The notes: generated by a model not told the origin, from the sequence alone. A stretch of DNA of 64,000 nt from Procambarus clarkii (GCF_040958095.1 NC_091233.1:6049536-6113535), one strand, 5' to 3'; numbered from the stretch's first letter, positions 46,164 through 58,918 are shown. A program made the numbers and translations.

Positions 46164-49100
46164 CTTCCACCTCCAAGAAAAAAAATGCAATAGATTGAAG
46201 ATCAATGGCATTTTTTCAAAGTAAAATGTATGACACTTGAGATTTATGGTATTAATTACACCAAACATGTAAAAGTAATAAGAACACATTTCTGGACCAA
46301 AATGAAAACACTCCAAATATAGTCTTACAGGAAACTCAGAAATTTCAGTCTTATGACTATATTCTACATATGTGTCACTGGAGTATGCAAATTTATCTCT
46401 CCAAGGTACTATCTCATTTATTTCACTTTGTTTCAGATCATATTTCACACTCCTATCTACAACAGTATCATTAGTAGCATGAATAGAATTGTCAATAAAG
46501 GTAGCTGCTTTCACACAGTTATCATGGCAATTTTGCTTTTCATATGTTTCTACTATTTCTCCAAGATCAGTTTCATTTTTCCATGTGATTCCTTTTCCAC
46601 ATGGTGAATTTTTCCAAGACAGCCTCCATTTTCCATTACTCCCTTTTTCTGGAGCTGAACTGCTTAATTGAAGCTGACTGGATGTTGAGTAGATTTGGGA
46701 CTTCTCCTGGGTATGCTCTGACACAGACATCTTCTCTTCATCACTCTTGATCCTCTGTGGAACACATACTCTCGCCCAATGGATACTAAAATTAGAGAAA
46801 TTAGCATTAAACCTCACAATTATGCATAAAACATTCCCATTCATAGAACCTTCCGAAACACAAGACACCGACTTATCAAACCTTTGACCTTCAAACCAAG
46901 AAATACAACCCAAGATAAGTGCAAAGACTACCTGATCGAACTGACTCAGATGATCCATAAGGAACACAGAAATCAATTGCCTCATAACTCTGTCATAACG
47001 ATCAATGAAAGAAAACAGGCATATGCCTAGGCACCATATCTCAATCATAACTCCGAAAACAAGTTCACGCCCCCTGATGGTGAACTTGAACACAACACAC
47101 ACTTTCATCAACCGTCTAGTCTTCCAAAAGACTAAATAAAACATGCCGAAAACTTTACAACCCTCACCATCACTTCCCAAGTGATTTACGTCTGATGACA
47201 ACCAATCAACCAAGAGGTTTAAGGGTCTTAACATCTGGAAAATGTACAGCAGATTTCCTGAGAAACGCCCAAGGACAATCTGAAACCCTTCACAATGATT
47301 AACACTAGGTAGGATAACCTTATCCCCCAACTTGAATTGCACACCTGGAGCCTCAAACATCTGCTCCCCAGTATGATTTAATCCTTCACCCACAATATGA
47401 CTCTGAAAGTCAACTCCAATATGACTCTGAAAGTCAACACCACACTTGAGTGGAACATACACTTTTATCACTCGTGCATTAAAATTTACTGGATCTGAAT
47501 ATAGAGACACTGCTCTAGCATAACTCACCACTTCCTCAGAACTGGATGCACAACCTACTTGAGTAAACTCTCTCTGCTCCACCACAAGGCTTGACAAAGA
47601 TGTCCCACAGTCCATTACTTCACAAGAAAATGGCTCCTGCAGAATAAAAGTAGATTTCAACATCCTACACACACTCTGACTCAATGTACACAATGATAAA
47701 TACTTACTCCACATAGAATAAGAATCACAACTCCGCAACTTAGATCCAAATGCTACTTTACCACTCTTAATGATTTTACCAAAATTTCCTCCCATGACTT
47801 CTGGAGCTGCTTGGAGTACTGTCTGCTCACAATCAATAATATCACCACCAAGCTGGGTCACATCCTCACAGACAACTGAAGAGGGAGGCTCAATGGGTCT
47901 CCATCTACTCAACAGAAGCTGATCCTCTGGCTGCTTTCCCACACTCTCCAAAACTGGATCTACAGTACAGACTGTCTCCTTGCTTCTCTCTGAAATCTTA
48001 GGGTCAGTTCTACTCAAAGCACTTAAATGAAGGGAATCTGAAACGAGCGGGCAAGTAACAGGTAGTTTGACCTCCTCCCCTATACTATCACCTTGACTAG
48101 GGTGAGGCGGGGCCTCTACAACGGACTTACTCTCGACAACTGATTCTAAACTTGGAGTGAGCGGGAATACTTCTGCCAACCCAACATCTTGTCCTAAACC
48201 ATTCACTTGGCTGGAATACAGAGTCGTGGCTTTTAAGTTTCTCTCAACTCCTGGCACAACGTTCGTAGTGAGCGGGCAAGACAATGGTACATGGACATCC
48301 TTTCCCAATTTATTGGAATAAAGCAGAGTCATAGTATCAGGCTTACTCTCAACAACTAAATCGGCCACACAGGAATCTGGAACAACCACATCCCACTTCT
48401 CCACTGAAGGGGTACTGGTTACTGGAACAAATGCTTGAGTAACAACATCAGAACTGACAACTGGATTTATATTAGTACTGACATCAGCACAGGTAGAATG
48501 GACAAAACCATCTTCTACAACAGGTTCATTCATAGAACTAACTTCAGCATAGGCAGAATAAACATGGTCTGCAACTGGCTGTTTACACAAACGGGGATCA
48601 TTCTCACCCACAACATGATTTATGGCCACATCATTACCCAATATAACATCCACACCTGGGATGGGCAACTGTGTACTAACACCCACAGTGCATAAACTTG
48701 GTGTAATGGTGGATCTGAAATTAATGTCTATTAGAGGTACAGTTTTACATCCTGCAACACTCTGAAGAACAACAAACTTTCCAGTATCTCTCTTTTCAAC
48801 ATCAGAAAGAATACTGGATGAAATTATGGTTTGGGAAGCACCTGTATCACGAAGAATAACCACTGGCTTCCACTTCCCATTAATACACAAAACTTCACCT
48901 GAAGACATATATGGTGAATACTGTTTCACCCAATTGGGGTTTACAGTTACATGTTTATTAGTAAGTTTATTTTGCACACCTCTACAATAAATGAGACCAG
49001 TTGGTCGTAACTCAGGGTGCAATATAAAACATGAATGAATTCCATGGCCTTTTCTCTGACAATGGGAACAGAACCTTACAGTGGACACACCTGTGGAACC

Positions 49101-50610
49101 AACTGTAGGTTTAGAAATAACCTTATTATTATTTGACATTCCTGACAAGGAAGTAGCAGGATTAGGTTTTGTAAGAGAAGAGCTCATGGGAGTAACTGGA
49201 GTACTAGGACGGGATGGATTCTGATAAGGAGTTCGGGGAGCATTATAATTTACTCTACGACTAGACTTAGGTGAAGTGGCCGTAAACTGGGCCTTAGTCA
49301 ACAACTCATGCTCATCCGCGAGCTTTGACAGCTCATAAATGTCTGTTACATTCTTTTGTTCTGCCATAAAAGTAGACAACTGGTCTGGGAGACATGACAA
49401 TACTTCTTCCATTATAAGAAGATTCTTTAGAGCATCAAAATCAGTGACTGAAAGTGACTTTAACCATCTGTTACAAAAATTCGTGTTCTGACGAGTAAAA
49501 TCTGCTATTGTCTGATCACTTGTCCTCCTTAGATTTCTAAACTTTTGCCTGTGTGCCTCTGGATTTAACTGATAAGCATTTAAGATGCTTTTCTTTACAA
49601 ATTCATAATCAAAACTATGAGCGTCAGGTAGGGATGTAAAAACCTCCTGACTACGCCCCTTAAATTGAGACTGCATAATGGCTACCCACTGATCCCTTGG
49701 CCAGTTCATACTGATGGCAATTTTATAAAAATGGGCAAAGAAAACCTCAGGATCCTCCTCATTGAACTTTGGTAACTCTATATACTTATGCGTCCTGATG
49801 GGATTATTATCACTATTTATTGAAACATTACTAGTATTTCCATGCCCAGCTGCCATACGCTGTGTTTCAAGCCTGAAGTTAGTGTCAGCCATTTGTTGTT
49901 GAATCTCTAATTGTTGCTTTTTTGTGGCTTCTATTTGCAACTGTGCCTCAATTTCTAAACGTCTAGTCTCAAGCTCCCTCTGCTGAGCTTCAGCCTCTAA
50001 TATTCTCTGTTCTTTTTGAGCTTCAAGCTTAGCATTGGCTATTTGCGCTTCTAACTCAAGACGCTTTAACGTCATCTGATCACTCGACTCCTCTCTTAAC
50101 TCTTCTAGAATTTCTTCCTCTAACTCTCCATTCTCAACAAAATGTGTCACAATGACTTTCAATATTTGGGCTTTAACCATTCTATTGTTGGCTGTCAAAT
50201 CCAACTGATTTGCCATTTGTATTAACTCAGTCTTTTTAAGGCTCTGAATCCTTTCAATGCCTGGGTGAGCCACCAACGCTGCAACTTTCTCCTCCATCGT
50301 TACTAACACTTGGCACTTGATTCACAAAAATAATTAAAAACAATGGCACTGCACTACTCTTCACTGTAAAATTGTCACCACACTGAAAATTCGCTTGGCC
50401 TCACTGCACAAACAAAATATATAGAATGACTTACCTCAAAATCGTGAAACGTTGTTACTTGACACACAGGAAGGCTTGCTTGGCACATGGAATAGTTCTT
50501 AAGAAACACACAGACACTTGACACAATGGTACCTAGGAAGGCAAGGTTAGATTAGCATAATTAAGGTTAAGTGGGAACAATATTTCCCGGCACAGGCCCC
50601 CATAACTCTT

Positions 50611-51391
50611 TGTTACCTATCGTTCGTTACGGCTCGTGACCCTACAGCAGCCAAGCTTTAATTACGTCTAGGGATACCACTGCTGCTCTCTAAAGCGCGT
50701 CACCAGTATAACCCCTTGATAAGTAATGAGCACATAAATAAAACTCTTCCTTTAGGACTGAAGAATAGATACAAAATATTATATAGATATATATTCAAGA
50801 CAGTATAATATAAAAACACAGATGGTTAAGTTAACTTATACAACAAACAAGGTATTGTCATTCTCCTAATATAGTAAAATAAAATATGGCACAACAAGAA
50901 ATAACAGACTTATCTCCCACATGTTACTCCTCCTGGTTCCCCGAAGCTACTGAACTCTCGCTCTGGCGCTACCCACATTCTCACCTCCCGTCTGCCTCAT
51001 CCCAGGATGAGGGATGGAAACTAAGGACTTTTTAATATTTTAAACTAATTGAACAACCACTTGTTCTCAAAACACACAAGAATGCAATTTACAGATAATA
51101 GTTACTTACAAAATATATAAGTACAATGCCACCTGTTTAATTACAGAAAATAAACAATTACCTAACTAAATAAAAGTGACATCTGGAACTTCCAAACTGA
51201 ACAGGTCCAGCTTTCCGTATTGAACAGGTACTAGACGTGTGCAACGCAACCCCGCTCCTGTCTCCACTAACGCTGCCACACCATACGACAATTTACAAAA
51301 CACAATGTGTGTACATATACAGGCAATGATATAATGGAAACAAAAATGCTATTTCAAATTTATATACGTATTCTGCTAGGAGTACGTAACA
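50611..51391 (-). repeat. 5' LTR of the young gypsy-like element
   Basis: 781 bp, TG...CA ends on the element strand. Followed by a leader of about 300 bp before the frame that starts at 50309. Confidence 0.95.
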
Positions 51392-51396
51392 CCGCA

Positions 51397-51950
51397 CATT
51401 CTTGTGAGCACGTCACACACAATGTACACACACAGTATATTCACTTTAATATAAAAACTGCAGCAGGCCACTTCTCATTCCTCAACGTATATGCCAGAAG
51501 CCAGAAACTCAATGTAATATTGCTTCCAGATCTAGACAATCATGGTACAATATACATGGGAGATTTTAATGCTAGACATATTTCGCTAGGAGACATTACT
51601 AACAACGATAATGGATGCAAATTTATCAAACAGATTAACTGTGTACACTACGGATACCCAAACTCCTTTATTGGGAGGCAGACTTGATTACGTAATGGGT
51701 AGAAACCTTGTGCAAGATAGGATGGAATGTTCGTTGGTAAATCACTTGGTTAGTGATCACTATGCGGTTTCTGATTCCTATGAGGTACAGTTTGATGTAC
51801 CTCATAGACATCAGAGACGGAAAATGAATATTCCATATGGTTTGCATGACCACTTTATTAGGTTTATTTCAAAATGGTATCAAGATTACACAATAACGAA
51901 TGTACAAGCTTTGTCCAGAGATCGCGTTGATGATCTACTACCTACTACGA
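51397..51950 (+). pseudogene. LINE X ORF2, endonuclease second part
   Basis: The frame interrupted at 45382 resumes here: HVHTQYIHFNI-type strands, SFLNVYARSQK, MGDFNARHISLGD and later GRLDYVMGRNL and LVSDHYAV, so all remaining endonuclease motifs (GDFN, D..., SDH) are present. A frame change lies near 51630, between GDITNNDNGC and LTVYTTDTQTPLLGGRLDYV. The coding sequence then ends at 51950 against the poly(A) end of a minus-strand element. No RT part of LINE X is visible further right. Confidence 0.82.
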
Positions 51951-54245
51951 CACTTTTTTTTATTTATAAAAGAAACCACAATGTACAAACAGAAAACCAC
52001 ATACACATAAAAACAGGAGTACATACAGGATACGCAGAATACAATAATACAACATGTAAAGAACCTAAACACAAGAAGAATCAAAAGTTAGATACACATG
52101 ATACAAAGCATACAACTAACCCCAACACGGGCACATAATACAGAACAAAAATCAGAACAGGACACATAACCAGGACAAGAAACACAAAGCATTAATAACA
52201 GAGAACAGAACCACACAGGGAACCGTAAGTATAAAAACAAAGTGTATAAAAAAACACATGCAAACGACCAGAAGGCCGTAAGGACGCAAGTACATAATGT
52301 AAACTATCCCCACACCAAGCACACCAATATAGCAGCACAACCAACCATGCATAAGACACACAGGGCCGGAAGTATAAAACCACACAGAACATATACAGAA
52401 AGACAAAACCTGCCCCACCCCACAACCACGCACCCATCCGCAAGCAACACCACAACACACAGTAATCAATTTGGAAGATATTTCTCAGGGAACTTCCGCT
52501 TCTAAGCCTCCCATATCAAATACTCCTGTTCGGTAGGGGAACGGCCCTCACGACACCGAGGGTACGTCATATACTCAGGGACCACCAAATCCGGCGGAAG
52601 CGTTCGCCCCCAACCAGAGGACACTGAAGACGAAGAACTAGTCAGGTGAGGCAGGAACACCGCCGCCGAGGAAGCAGGAGATACCGGAACAATGGGCGGA
52701 GCTTGCCGAGGCGGCAACACCGCCTCTAACAAAGCAGGAGACACAGAAGAAATGGCCGGAGACGTGTGGGACGGCAACACCGCCGCCGACGAAACAGGGG
52801 ACGGGAGAAGGGGCACGGAATACTTAGAGCGAGCAATTTTCTTCGGCACCACCACCTGTCGCCACGCCCACTCTCAACCTCGCAAGGGGAAACCACCCCC
52901 CACGAGGAACCGGAACCATCCGATGCCGGCGATGAACCCAAATCAAGAGTCACAGGCCCCACACCGGCCCCCACCCCTACAGCAAGAGCCACACCAAGGC
53001 CCCCACCATCCACCGGTAACACACCAGCACCAGATGCACCTTCCTCGCACTCCACACTCCGCACAGGTCGCAGCAAATATCAGCACATGCTGCATCCTTA
53101 CATTCCTCTGACCAGGAACGAGAAGGCTAAGTACCCGTATCCCGCTTGGGGACAGGCCGTTGATCATCGGAGCTATCACCCTCTGAAGGAGGCACCCGAG
53201 AAGAGCCGGCGGCAGACTGCCCCCCAACCGGGGGAGCACGACCCCACAGAATGTCAGCCTCAACGACACGGGGGGACGAGACCGCCACCCACAGAGGAGA
53301 CAGGAGAAGGAACAGGTGTGGCCGGGGAAGGGGGAAGGGATCAACACAGATGAGGGAGCCTGCAGCGACGTCGAAGGCGACAGAGGCGCAGAGGCGGAAA
53401 CAGGTGCAGAAGTTGTCGGAAGTAAAGAGACAGACTGCGGGGACGGAGCCGCACACACCACCACCTCGTTGTGTACACCACCATCGACACATGCCGGGCC
53501 AGCAGCCGAGGAATGCAGAACCACCACCGGGTCAGCAGGCGGCGGGGAAACCTCCCCACCCACTCCATCACGAGACGACAGGTCCTGCGCCACTAACGGG
53601 GGAAAATCCTCTTCTCGGAACAGATTAATTAACAGGTGCAGCCGCGACCCCAGTGCAAGCGGCTGCCAGGTGCCCCTCAAGGCCACAACGAAAACAGAAG
53701 CGTGGCTGCCCTGCATAGAATGCACGCAGAGTGTACCCAAGCAAGGTAACCGTGGAGGGAACCAGGGACTTGAGTCTCAAGGCGAGAGTGCGTTTACCAT
53801 AAGAGACCCCACGCCACCTGCCGGAAGAGACGGAGTTCATACGGAGGGATACCACTGTACCATATTGACCAAAGTATCTCCTAAGCAGGGCCTCCGAAAA
53901 CTCGAAGGGCACACTATGCAATGCAACATAGGTAACAGAGCCGCAGCGGTCGGAAATGGCGACCGTACCGCCGTCCCCAGGGAGGGTCAATGTTCGTCCA
54001 TCATAGCAGGCTACGAACTCCTTGTACACCGCCGCGGAGTTAAACTTCACTACTGCTCGGTGGGTCGTCAGGAGCTGGAGCCCGTACACCTCGTCCACAC
54101 GAACACGTAACATGTCCAACAACACAACCTCAAGAGCAAGGTATGAAGCACGTCCTGAAAACTCCAAATCAGCGGTCTCCGTCCGGCGAACAGGGAGAAG
54201 GGAAGGGGGTCCCCATGGCGCCGACACGCTAAACAGCATCCTCCG
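51951..54245 (-). mobile_element. Minus-strand ORF1-only retroelement with poly(A) tail
   Basis: On the minus strand the element runs from about 54245 to 51951: ORF1, a T-rich 3' region of about 500 bases and an end AATAAAAAAAA at 51951-51962 that abuts LINE X. No endonuclease or RT follows ORF1, so it is either an internally deleted LINE or a HAL1-like ORF1-only element. I could not find a clear target duplication at its right side. Confidence 0.65.
52502..54239 (-). pseudogene. LINE-type ORF1 with zinc knuckle
   Basis: Starting at ATG 54239 the frame is open for 204 codons. It contains VTYVALHSVPFEFSEALLRR, which looks like an RRM strand-helix unit, and ends with the CCHC knuckle CFRCGLEGHLAAAC, the single-stranded nucleic-acid binder of many LINE ORF1 or gag-like proteins. 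In another frame the sequence continues as a Pro/Ser-rich tail (REEDFPPLVAQDLSSRDG, then VSPPPADPVV) from about 53640, and ends EQEYLIWEA with a stop at 52502. At least two frame changes lie in the tail, one near 53630 and one or more between 53300 and 52860. A plus-strand open frame over 53316-54110 is its antisense shadow. Confidence 0.72.
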
Positions 54246-54499
54246 TCAGGCAGCTCCAGGCAACAACTCAGTTATTGACTTTTACATTCATTTCAGTTGT
54301 GCTACCATCGGGCTGGTAAACAATAACAGTACTTCTCACCCTCCGTTTAACTGAATCAGTGATCCATCGGTGTTAATGGGCTCTAAAGTAAATTTTATGT
54401 GCAAGAGAATGTAATGACCGCAAAGCTATGAGATGTCAAAGTCTAGCAACTCTTAAAGAATTAGTGACTTAAATTTAAAGCCTCAAACTTAGAGCACAA

Positions 54500-54620
54500 T
54501 TCAATTCAATTTCTTTATTATGCACCCCATACCCATCCCATGGGCGGTGGAGTAAAGGGTTACAGAGGCACATAATTGGTTCAGGAACTGAACCCTTTAG
54601 TTCGTTTAGCTAAGCAAATA
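54500..54620 (-). mobile_element. 3' end fragment of an unidentified retroelement
   Basis: On the minus strand: ACCCTTTACTCCACCGCCC, then GGGTATGGGGTGCATAATAA and AAGAAATTGAATTGAATT. A polyadenylation-like AATAAA followed by a short pentamer tail suggests a LINE 3' end. I remember similar ends from crustacean repeats, but this is memory and not a search result. Confidence 0.45.
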
Positions 54621-55154
54621 ACAGTCTTTTGACGCTAGTTACACAATTATTAATGTTATATATACTCGTACTCATACTCATACACACTTAGAACACTCCA
54701 GGACATTTGGCTACTCTTTTATTCAAACACAAGGTATTATTTGAGCGTTAGATTTACATTTCATCATTAGACAAGCAATACAAGTGCTTAGACAATACTT
54801 GTGTTTACAATAAACAAAAAGAACACAGTTTATGGAAAAGTGTTTGAGTAAACAGTCCAATTTAAAATTGATGTTTGTTAGCTAATATGAACCCTCAAAC
54901 TCACAGTGGTTATAGATAGGGCATGGAAGGCGACCATGACTATTAAAAAAAATGAAAAACACTGTTAGTCTATTGGTGTTCGACTTGATCCACACACACT
55001 TTATATTTCATTTTGTCTAGATCTCCATACAAGGTGACTGTCAGTGGGACCACATCTGGCAGTGTACTGATTTTGTTACTTGGCTCATACAAGTGTTTTG
55101 TTTGATACATTTATTTTATATATATATAATATCGGCTTGTTTTCTAAACCTATC

Positions 55155-55227
55155 GGCCTGTTAGCTCAGTTGGTTAGAGCGCCGTGCTAATAACGCGGAT
55201 GTCGTGGGTTCGATCCCCATACAGGCC
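55155..55227 (+). tRNA. tRNA-Ile (AAU)
   Basis: A perfect cloverleaf: acceptor GGCCTGT/ACAGGCC, D arm GCTCAGTTGGTTAGAGC, anticodon stem CCGTG/CGCGG with one G-T-type relaxation, loop CTAATAA giving anticodon AAU, and T arm GTGGG-TTCGATC-CCCAT. Length is 73 nt without CCA. Two further copies (56931-57003 minus, 60684-60756 plus) sit in the arms of a large inverted repeat and have decayed acceptor stems; this one is the best-preserved copy. The A and B boxes are internal. It could be a functional gene or a member of an amplified tRNA-like family. Confidence 0.85.
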
Positions 55228-55234
55228 AGAAGGT

Positions 55235-55415
55235 TTTCTCAAGGAAGTGTTGTTTTACCTGATTAACCAGGCTGTGAGTCATACGTCAGGCTGCAAGCAG
55301 TAGCCGCGTCAAACATTCTGGTTCACTACTCTAGCAACCATGAGGCCTGGTTGGGGACCGGGCCGCCGGGACGTTGAGCCCCGAAATCATTGCAAGGTAA
55401 CCGTAAGGTGGTTCC
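55235..55415 (+). mobile_element. Retroelement 3' UTR fragment
   Basis: The stretch ACCAGGCTGTGAGTCATACG ... GGACCGGGCCGCCGGGACGT and GAGCCCCGAAATCAT resembles the non-coding 3' end of LINE families like LINE C. No coding part is attached. It directly follows the tRNA-Ile gene. Confidence 0.45.
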
Positions 55416-56334
55416 TTTTAACACTCCACTGCAGCTTGCTTTGGTTTCGTCTGAGATTTCTTGTCTATAATGACACTTTTTATATTTGATAGTGCAAGAT
55501 TATGTGCAACATGTCTATATTTACTGCAAGCTTGCTTGACAAGAATATCAACTTTATTTTTATGTTCTTTGGATCTCAATCATGTGAGGGGAACCACAAC
55601 AATTTGACTCTGACCCCTTTAGTTAAGTATGCACATTTCTGAGGTTGAGCGAAAAACAGAATAGGGAAAATAATTTTAATAATTAAGATAATACGTAGAG
55701 TAAATAAGAGCTAATTAAACATATAATAAAATAAACTGCAGTGAAGAACACTAACTTATATGAGTAAATATATAAGTTAATCCCTGGTGACAATAATAAA
55801 GTAAAAGTAATCTGTAGTAAGTGGCCACATTAATGAGCTTTAAAATAAAAGACTAGAACGTATATCTGTGTCTAGCTTCAAAGACAAGCAAGTTACAGTT
55901 TGATTGTAACTTATTAAGAGTTTGTAATGAGAAAAATAGGGAGAGAATTTGAGATAATTAAGCTTTCTGCTGCAACATTTTCAGTCATTTTCCACATTAA
56001 GAAAAACCAACAGTTTAACGTGTTGGGTGGATGGATACCCAATCATTGACACATTGGTATTTGTGTTACTGTTGCGCTATGTTGCTGGATACTTTAGATT
56101 CTTGAAATCACGTCTTGCTTGTGTAATTCTGTATCAATTTTGTGGCCAAAGAATACAATTTAAAATAATATATATATATAATTTACGCTAATTTTAACTT
56201 TTTTTGTAATAGTGTACAAACAGCGCTTCTGTTAATTACAATGCAGTAATTGTTATTCCAGTGCAATTGTACATGAAGTGTAAACTATAACGTGGAAATT
56301 GTAGTACTCTGATTTAAATGTTTTCATAAAACAA
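55416..56334. other. AT-rich unique sequence, no gene seen
   Basis: AT-rich DNA between the retroelement fragment and tRNA-Cys with no recognisable exon or repeat family, apart from short (TA)n near 56165. Confidence 0.5.
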
Positions 56335-56405
56335 GGGGGCACCCGGGATTGAACCAGGGACCTCTCGATCTGCAGTCGAATGCTCTACCACTGAGCTACA
56401 CCCCC
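56335..56405 (-). tRNA. tRNA-Cys (GCA)
   Basis: The minus strand reads GGGGGTGTAGCTCAGTGGTA, anticodon arm TTCGA-CTGCAGA-TCGAG (anticodon GCA), T arm CCTGG-TTCAATC-CCGGG and acceptor end TGCCCCC. Acceptor GGGGGTG/TGCCCCC is paired with one G-T. This matches the highly conserved metazoan tRNA-Cys and is most likely a functional gene. It lies just left of the (AT)n that starts the large inverted repeat. Confidence 0.9.
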
Positions 56406-56462
56406 TATGTAGAGTAGTGTGTGTGTTGAGCTCAACGCATATAATAGTTACAAATTTATTAT

Positions 56463-56600
<138 letters not shown>

Positions 56601-56930
56601 TATGTATTGGAAGCGTTATTATGGCAGATATTTATTTATTTTACCATTTAACAAAATGTAAATTCATTTTATATACATCGCTTAACGAGATGCGTACACT
56701 TCTCAGTGTATTTATGTCTTGTGTCCTTGGACAATTCTAAGCTCTGGTAAATTTTATGATGATAAATATTCTTAAATATTTTAATGTTACAAACTTTCTA
56801 ATTCTTGAGTGATGCTATATAACGTCATAAACTAGAGTTACTTATGGGAATGAATTAAAGTAGTTAAAAAATGTGAAATATTTCTGTTAGTATTTAGGTA
56901 CAAAATGACATTCCACAGAGAAAACCTCCT

Positions 56931-57003
56931 GACCCATATGGGGATCGAACCCACGACATCCGCGTTATTAGCATGGCGCTCTAACCAACTGAGATAACAG
57001 GCC
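56931..57003 (-). tRNA. tRNA-Ile (AAU)-like copy, left arm
   Basis: The same cloverleaf as 55155-55227, but the acceptor is GGCCTGT/ATGGGTC with three G-T pairs and the D-arm start is TTATCTC in place of TTAGCTC, which weakens the A box. The anticodon loop CTAATAA and T arm are intact. Probably a decaying or pseudogene copy that travels with the repeat. Confidence 0.65.
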
Positions 57004-57184
57004 GATATGTAAATTTACTCGGTTGGTCAATAAGTTTAAAGTAACTTAATTTGATATTCGAAAATGCTTTAGATAAATAATTTATAACCATTTACATAAA
57101 TACATTTTTCTATACATATGTTTATATGAAGGAAATACATCCGAGATAATGTGGTGAAACACGAAAACGTTCGGAATTTTTGTT

Positions 57185-58918
57185 TCATTTTCCTGTAATT
57201 TTCATGATTTCTGTGTTGTTTACTAGGATTTCTCTGGCGATGGTTTGGTTGTGGGAAGAGATTATATGTTCCTTAATGGAGCCCTGTTGCTTATGCATCG
57301 ATAAACGCCTAGAAAGAGATGTTGTTGTCTTGCCTATATACTGGTTTTTTTGGAGCTTACAGTCCCCAAGGGGGCATTTGAAGGCATAGACGACGTTGGT
57401 CTCTTTTAAAGCGTTCTGTTTTGTGTCTGGAGAGTTTCTCATGTGTAGGCTGGCCGTTTTTCTGGTTTTATAGTAAATCGTCAGTTGTATCCTCTGATTT
57501 TTGTCTGTAGGGATAACGTTTCTATTAACAATATCTTTCAGGACCATTTCCTCCGTTTTATGAGCTGTGGAAAAGAAGTTCCTGTAAAATAGTCTAATAG
57601 GAGGTATAGGTATTGTGTTGGTTGTCTCTTCAGAGGTTGCATGGCGTTTCACTTTCCTTCTTATGATGTCTTCGACGAAACCATTGGAGAAGCCGTTGTT
57701 GACTAGGACCTGCCTTACCCTACAGAGTTCATCGTCGACTTGCTTCCATTCTGAGCTGTGGCTGAGAGCATGGTCGACATATGCGTTAACAACACTCCTC
57801 TTGTACCTATCTGGGCAGTCACTTTTGGCATTTAGGCACATTCCTATGTTCGTTTCCTTAGTGTAGACTGCAGTGTGGAAACCTCCGCTCTTTTCCATAA
57901 CTGTTACATCTAGAAAGGGCAGTTTACCATCCTTTCCATCTCGTAAGTGAAATGCAGCACGGAACTCCGCTCAAATGCCTCCTTCAGCTCCTGCAGATGT
58001 CTGACATCAGGTACCTGTGTAAAAATGTCGTCAACATACCTGCAGTATATGGCCGGTTTCAAGTTCATGTCGACTAAGACTTTTTGCTCGATGGTACCCA
58101 TGTAGAAGTTTGCAAACAGGACACCTAGGGGAGAACCCATGGCGACCCCATCTACTTGCTTATACATGTGCCCATCCAGGCTCAAGAAGGGTGCCTCTTT
58201 AGTACAAGCTTGGAGTAGTTTCCTTAGGATATTTTCTGGTATGTCAAGAGGAGTACAGGCTGGATCACGATACACTCTGTCGGCTATCATCCCGATTGTC
58301 TCGTCCACTGGTACGTTGGTGAACAGCGATTCTACGTCCAACGAGGCTCTTATTCCTTTGGCCCGTGTGCCCCGCAGTAAGTCAACAAATTCCTTTGGCG
58401 ACTTCAGGCTGAAGGCGCAAGGGACATAAGGAGTCAGCAGGCCGTTGAGTCGCTTCGCTAGTCTGTACGTTGGTGTGGGTATCTGGCTAATGATTGGCCG
58501 AAGTGGGTTTCCAGGCTTGTGTGTCTTGACATTTCCATACGCATATCCGGGTTTATATTCCCCAATAATCTTTGGCAGGTGGAGTCCTGATTTCTTGGCG
58601 TTCACAGTTTCGATTAGTGTGTTGACCTTTGCTTTCAATTCGGCTGTAGTGTCCTTCGTTACCCTTTGGAATTTAGTTTGGTCAGAGAGTATGAGGTTCA
58701 TTTTCGCCAGATATTCGTCTTTTTTAAGAATGACATATATTGGCGACTTGTCACCTCTCCTGACAACTATCTCCTTGTTCTCACGAAGGCTTTTAGCTGC
58801 CGCTTTGAGCTCGGGGGACAGTATGGTGCTTCTGTAATTGCCTCGATTCTTTCCTCCTTCCGCAATAAGTTCTGGTTGTAAGGTATCTTTGGTAGTGACC
58901 TTCTTTTGTGTCTCGAGG
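57185..58918 (-). pseudogene. Penelope-like element, left copy (RT plus partial GIY-YIG)
   Basis: Penelope-like elements pair a telomerase-like RT with a GIY-YIG endonuclease. On the minus strand the frame is open from 58918 (KVTTKDTLQPELIAEGGKN), through KEIVVRRGDKSPIYVILKKD, YGNVKTHKPGNPLRPIIS, SLDVESLFTNVP (motif A), GVAMGSPLGVLFANFYM (motif B) and RYVDDIF (motif C). One base lost from an A-run near 57925 shifts the frame at MERMVNCPF; the rest continues from 57898 (MEKSGGFHTAVYTKETN) to the GIY-YIG start VVYAFKCPLGDC and YIGKTTTSLSRR. It stops at NNTEIMKITGK because the endonuclease C terminus is deleted compared with the right copy. No start Met is kept, as the element is 5'-truncated at the palindrome centre. 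Confidence 0.87.

Larger units (their letters stand above)
45383..51391 (-). mobile_element. Young gypsy-like LTR element with long gag-protease frame
   Basis: A complete insertion: two 781-bp LTRs with TG...CA ends and short inverted tips (TGTTAC/GTAACA), and a 5-bp duplication CCGCA at 45378-45382 and 51392-51396. The LTRs differ at one position that I could find, so it is very recent. On the minus strand one frame of about 1,400 codons (50309 down to 46065) looks whole. It reads: Glu/Leu-rich coiled coil, SCAN-like gag (VFFAHFYKIAISMNWPRDQW), zinc knuckle (CSHCQRKGHGIHSC), protease (RDTGASQTII), then a long region without recognisable reverse transcriptase, RNase H or integrase. A purine tract, CTTGGAGGTGGAAG, precedes the 3' LTR. 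It is probably non-autonomous. Family: Ty3/gypsy by gag and protease. Confidence 0.9.

Noticed and set aside
46353-46671. Plus-strand open frames inside the young LTR element
   Set aside because: Antisense to the long minus-strand frame of that element.
53316-54110. 264-codon plus-strand gene
   Set aside because: It is antisense to the zinc-knuckle ORF1 on the minus strand, which has a recognisable CCHC motif.
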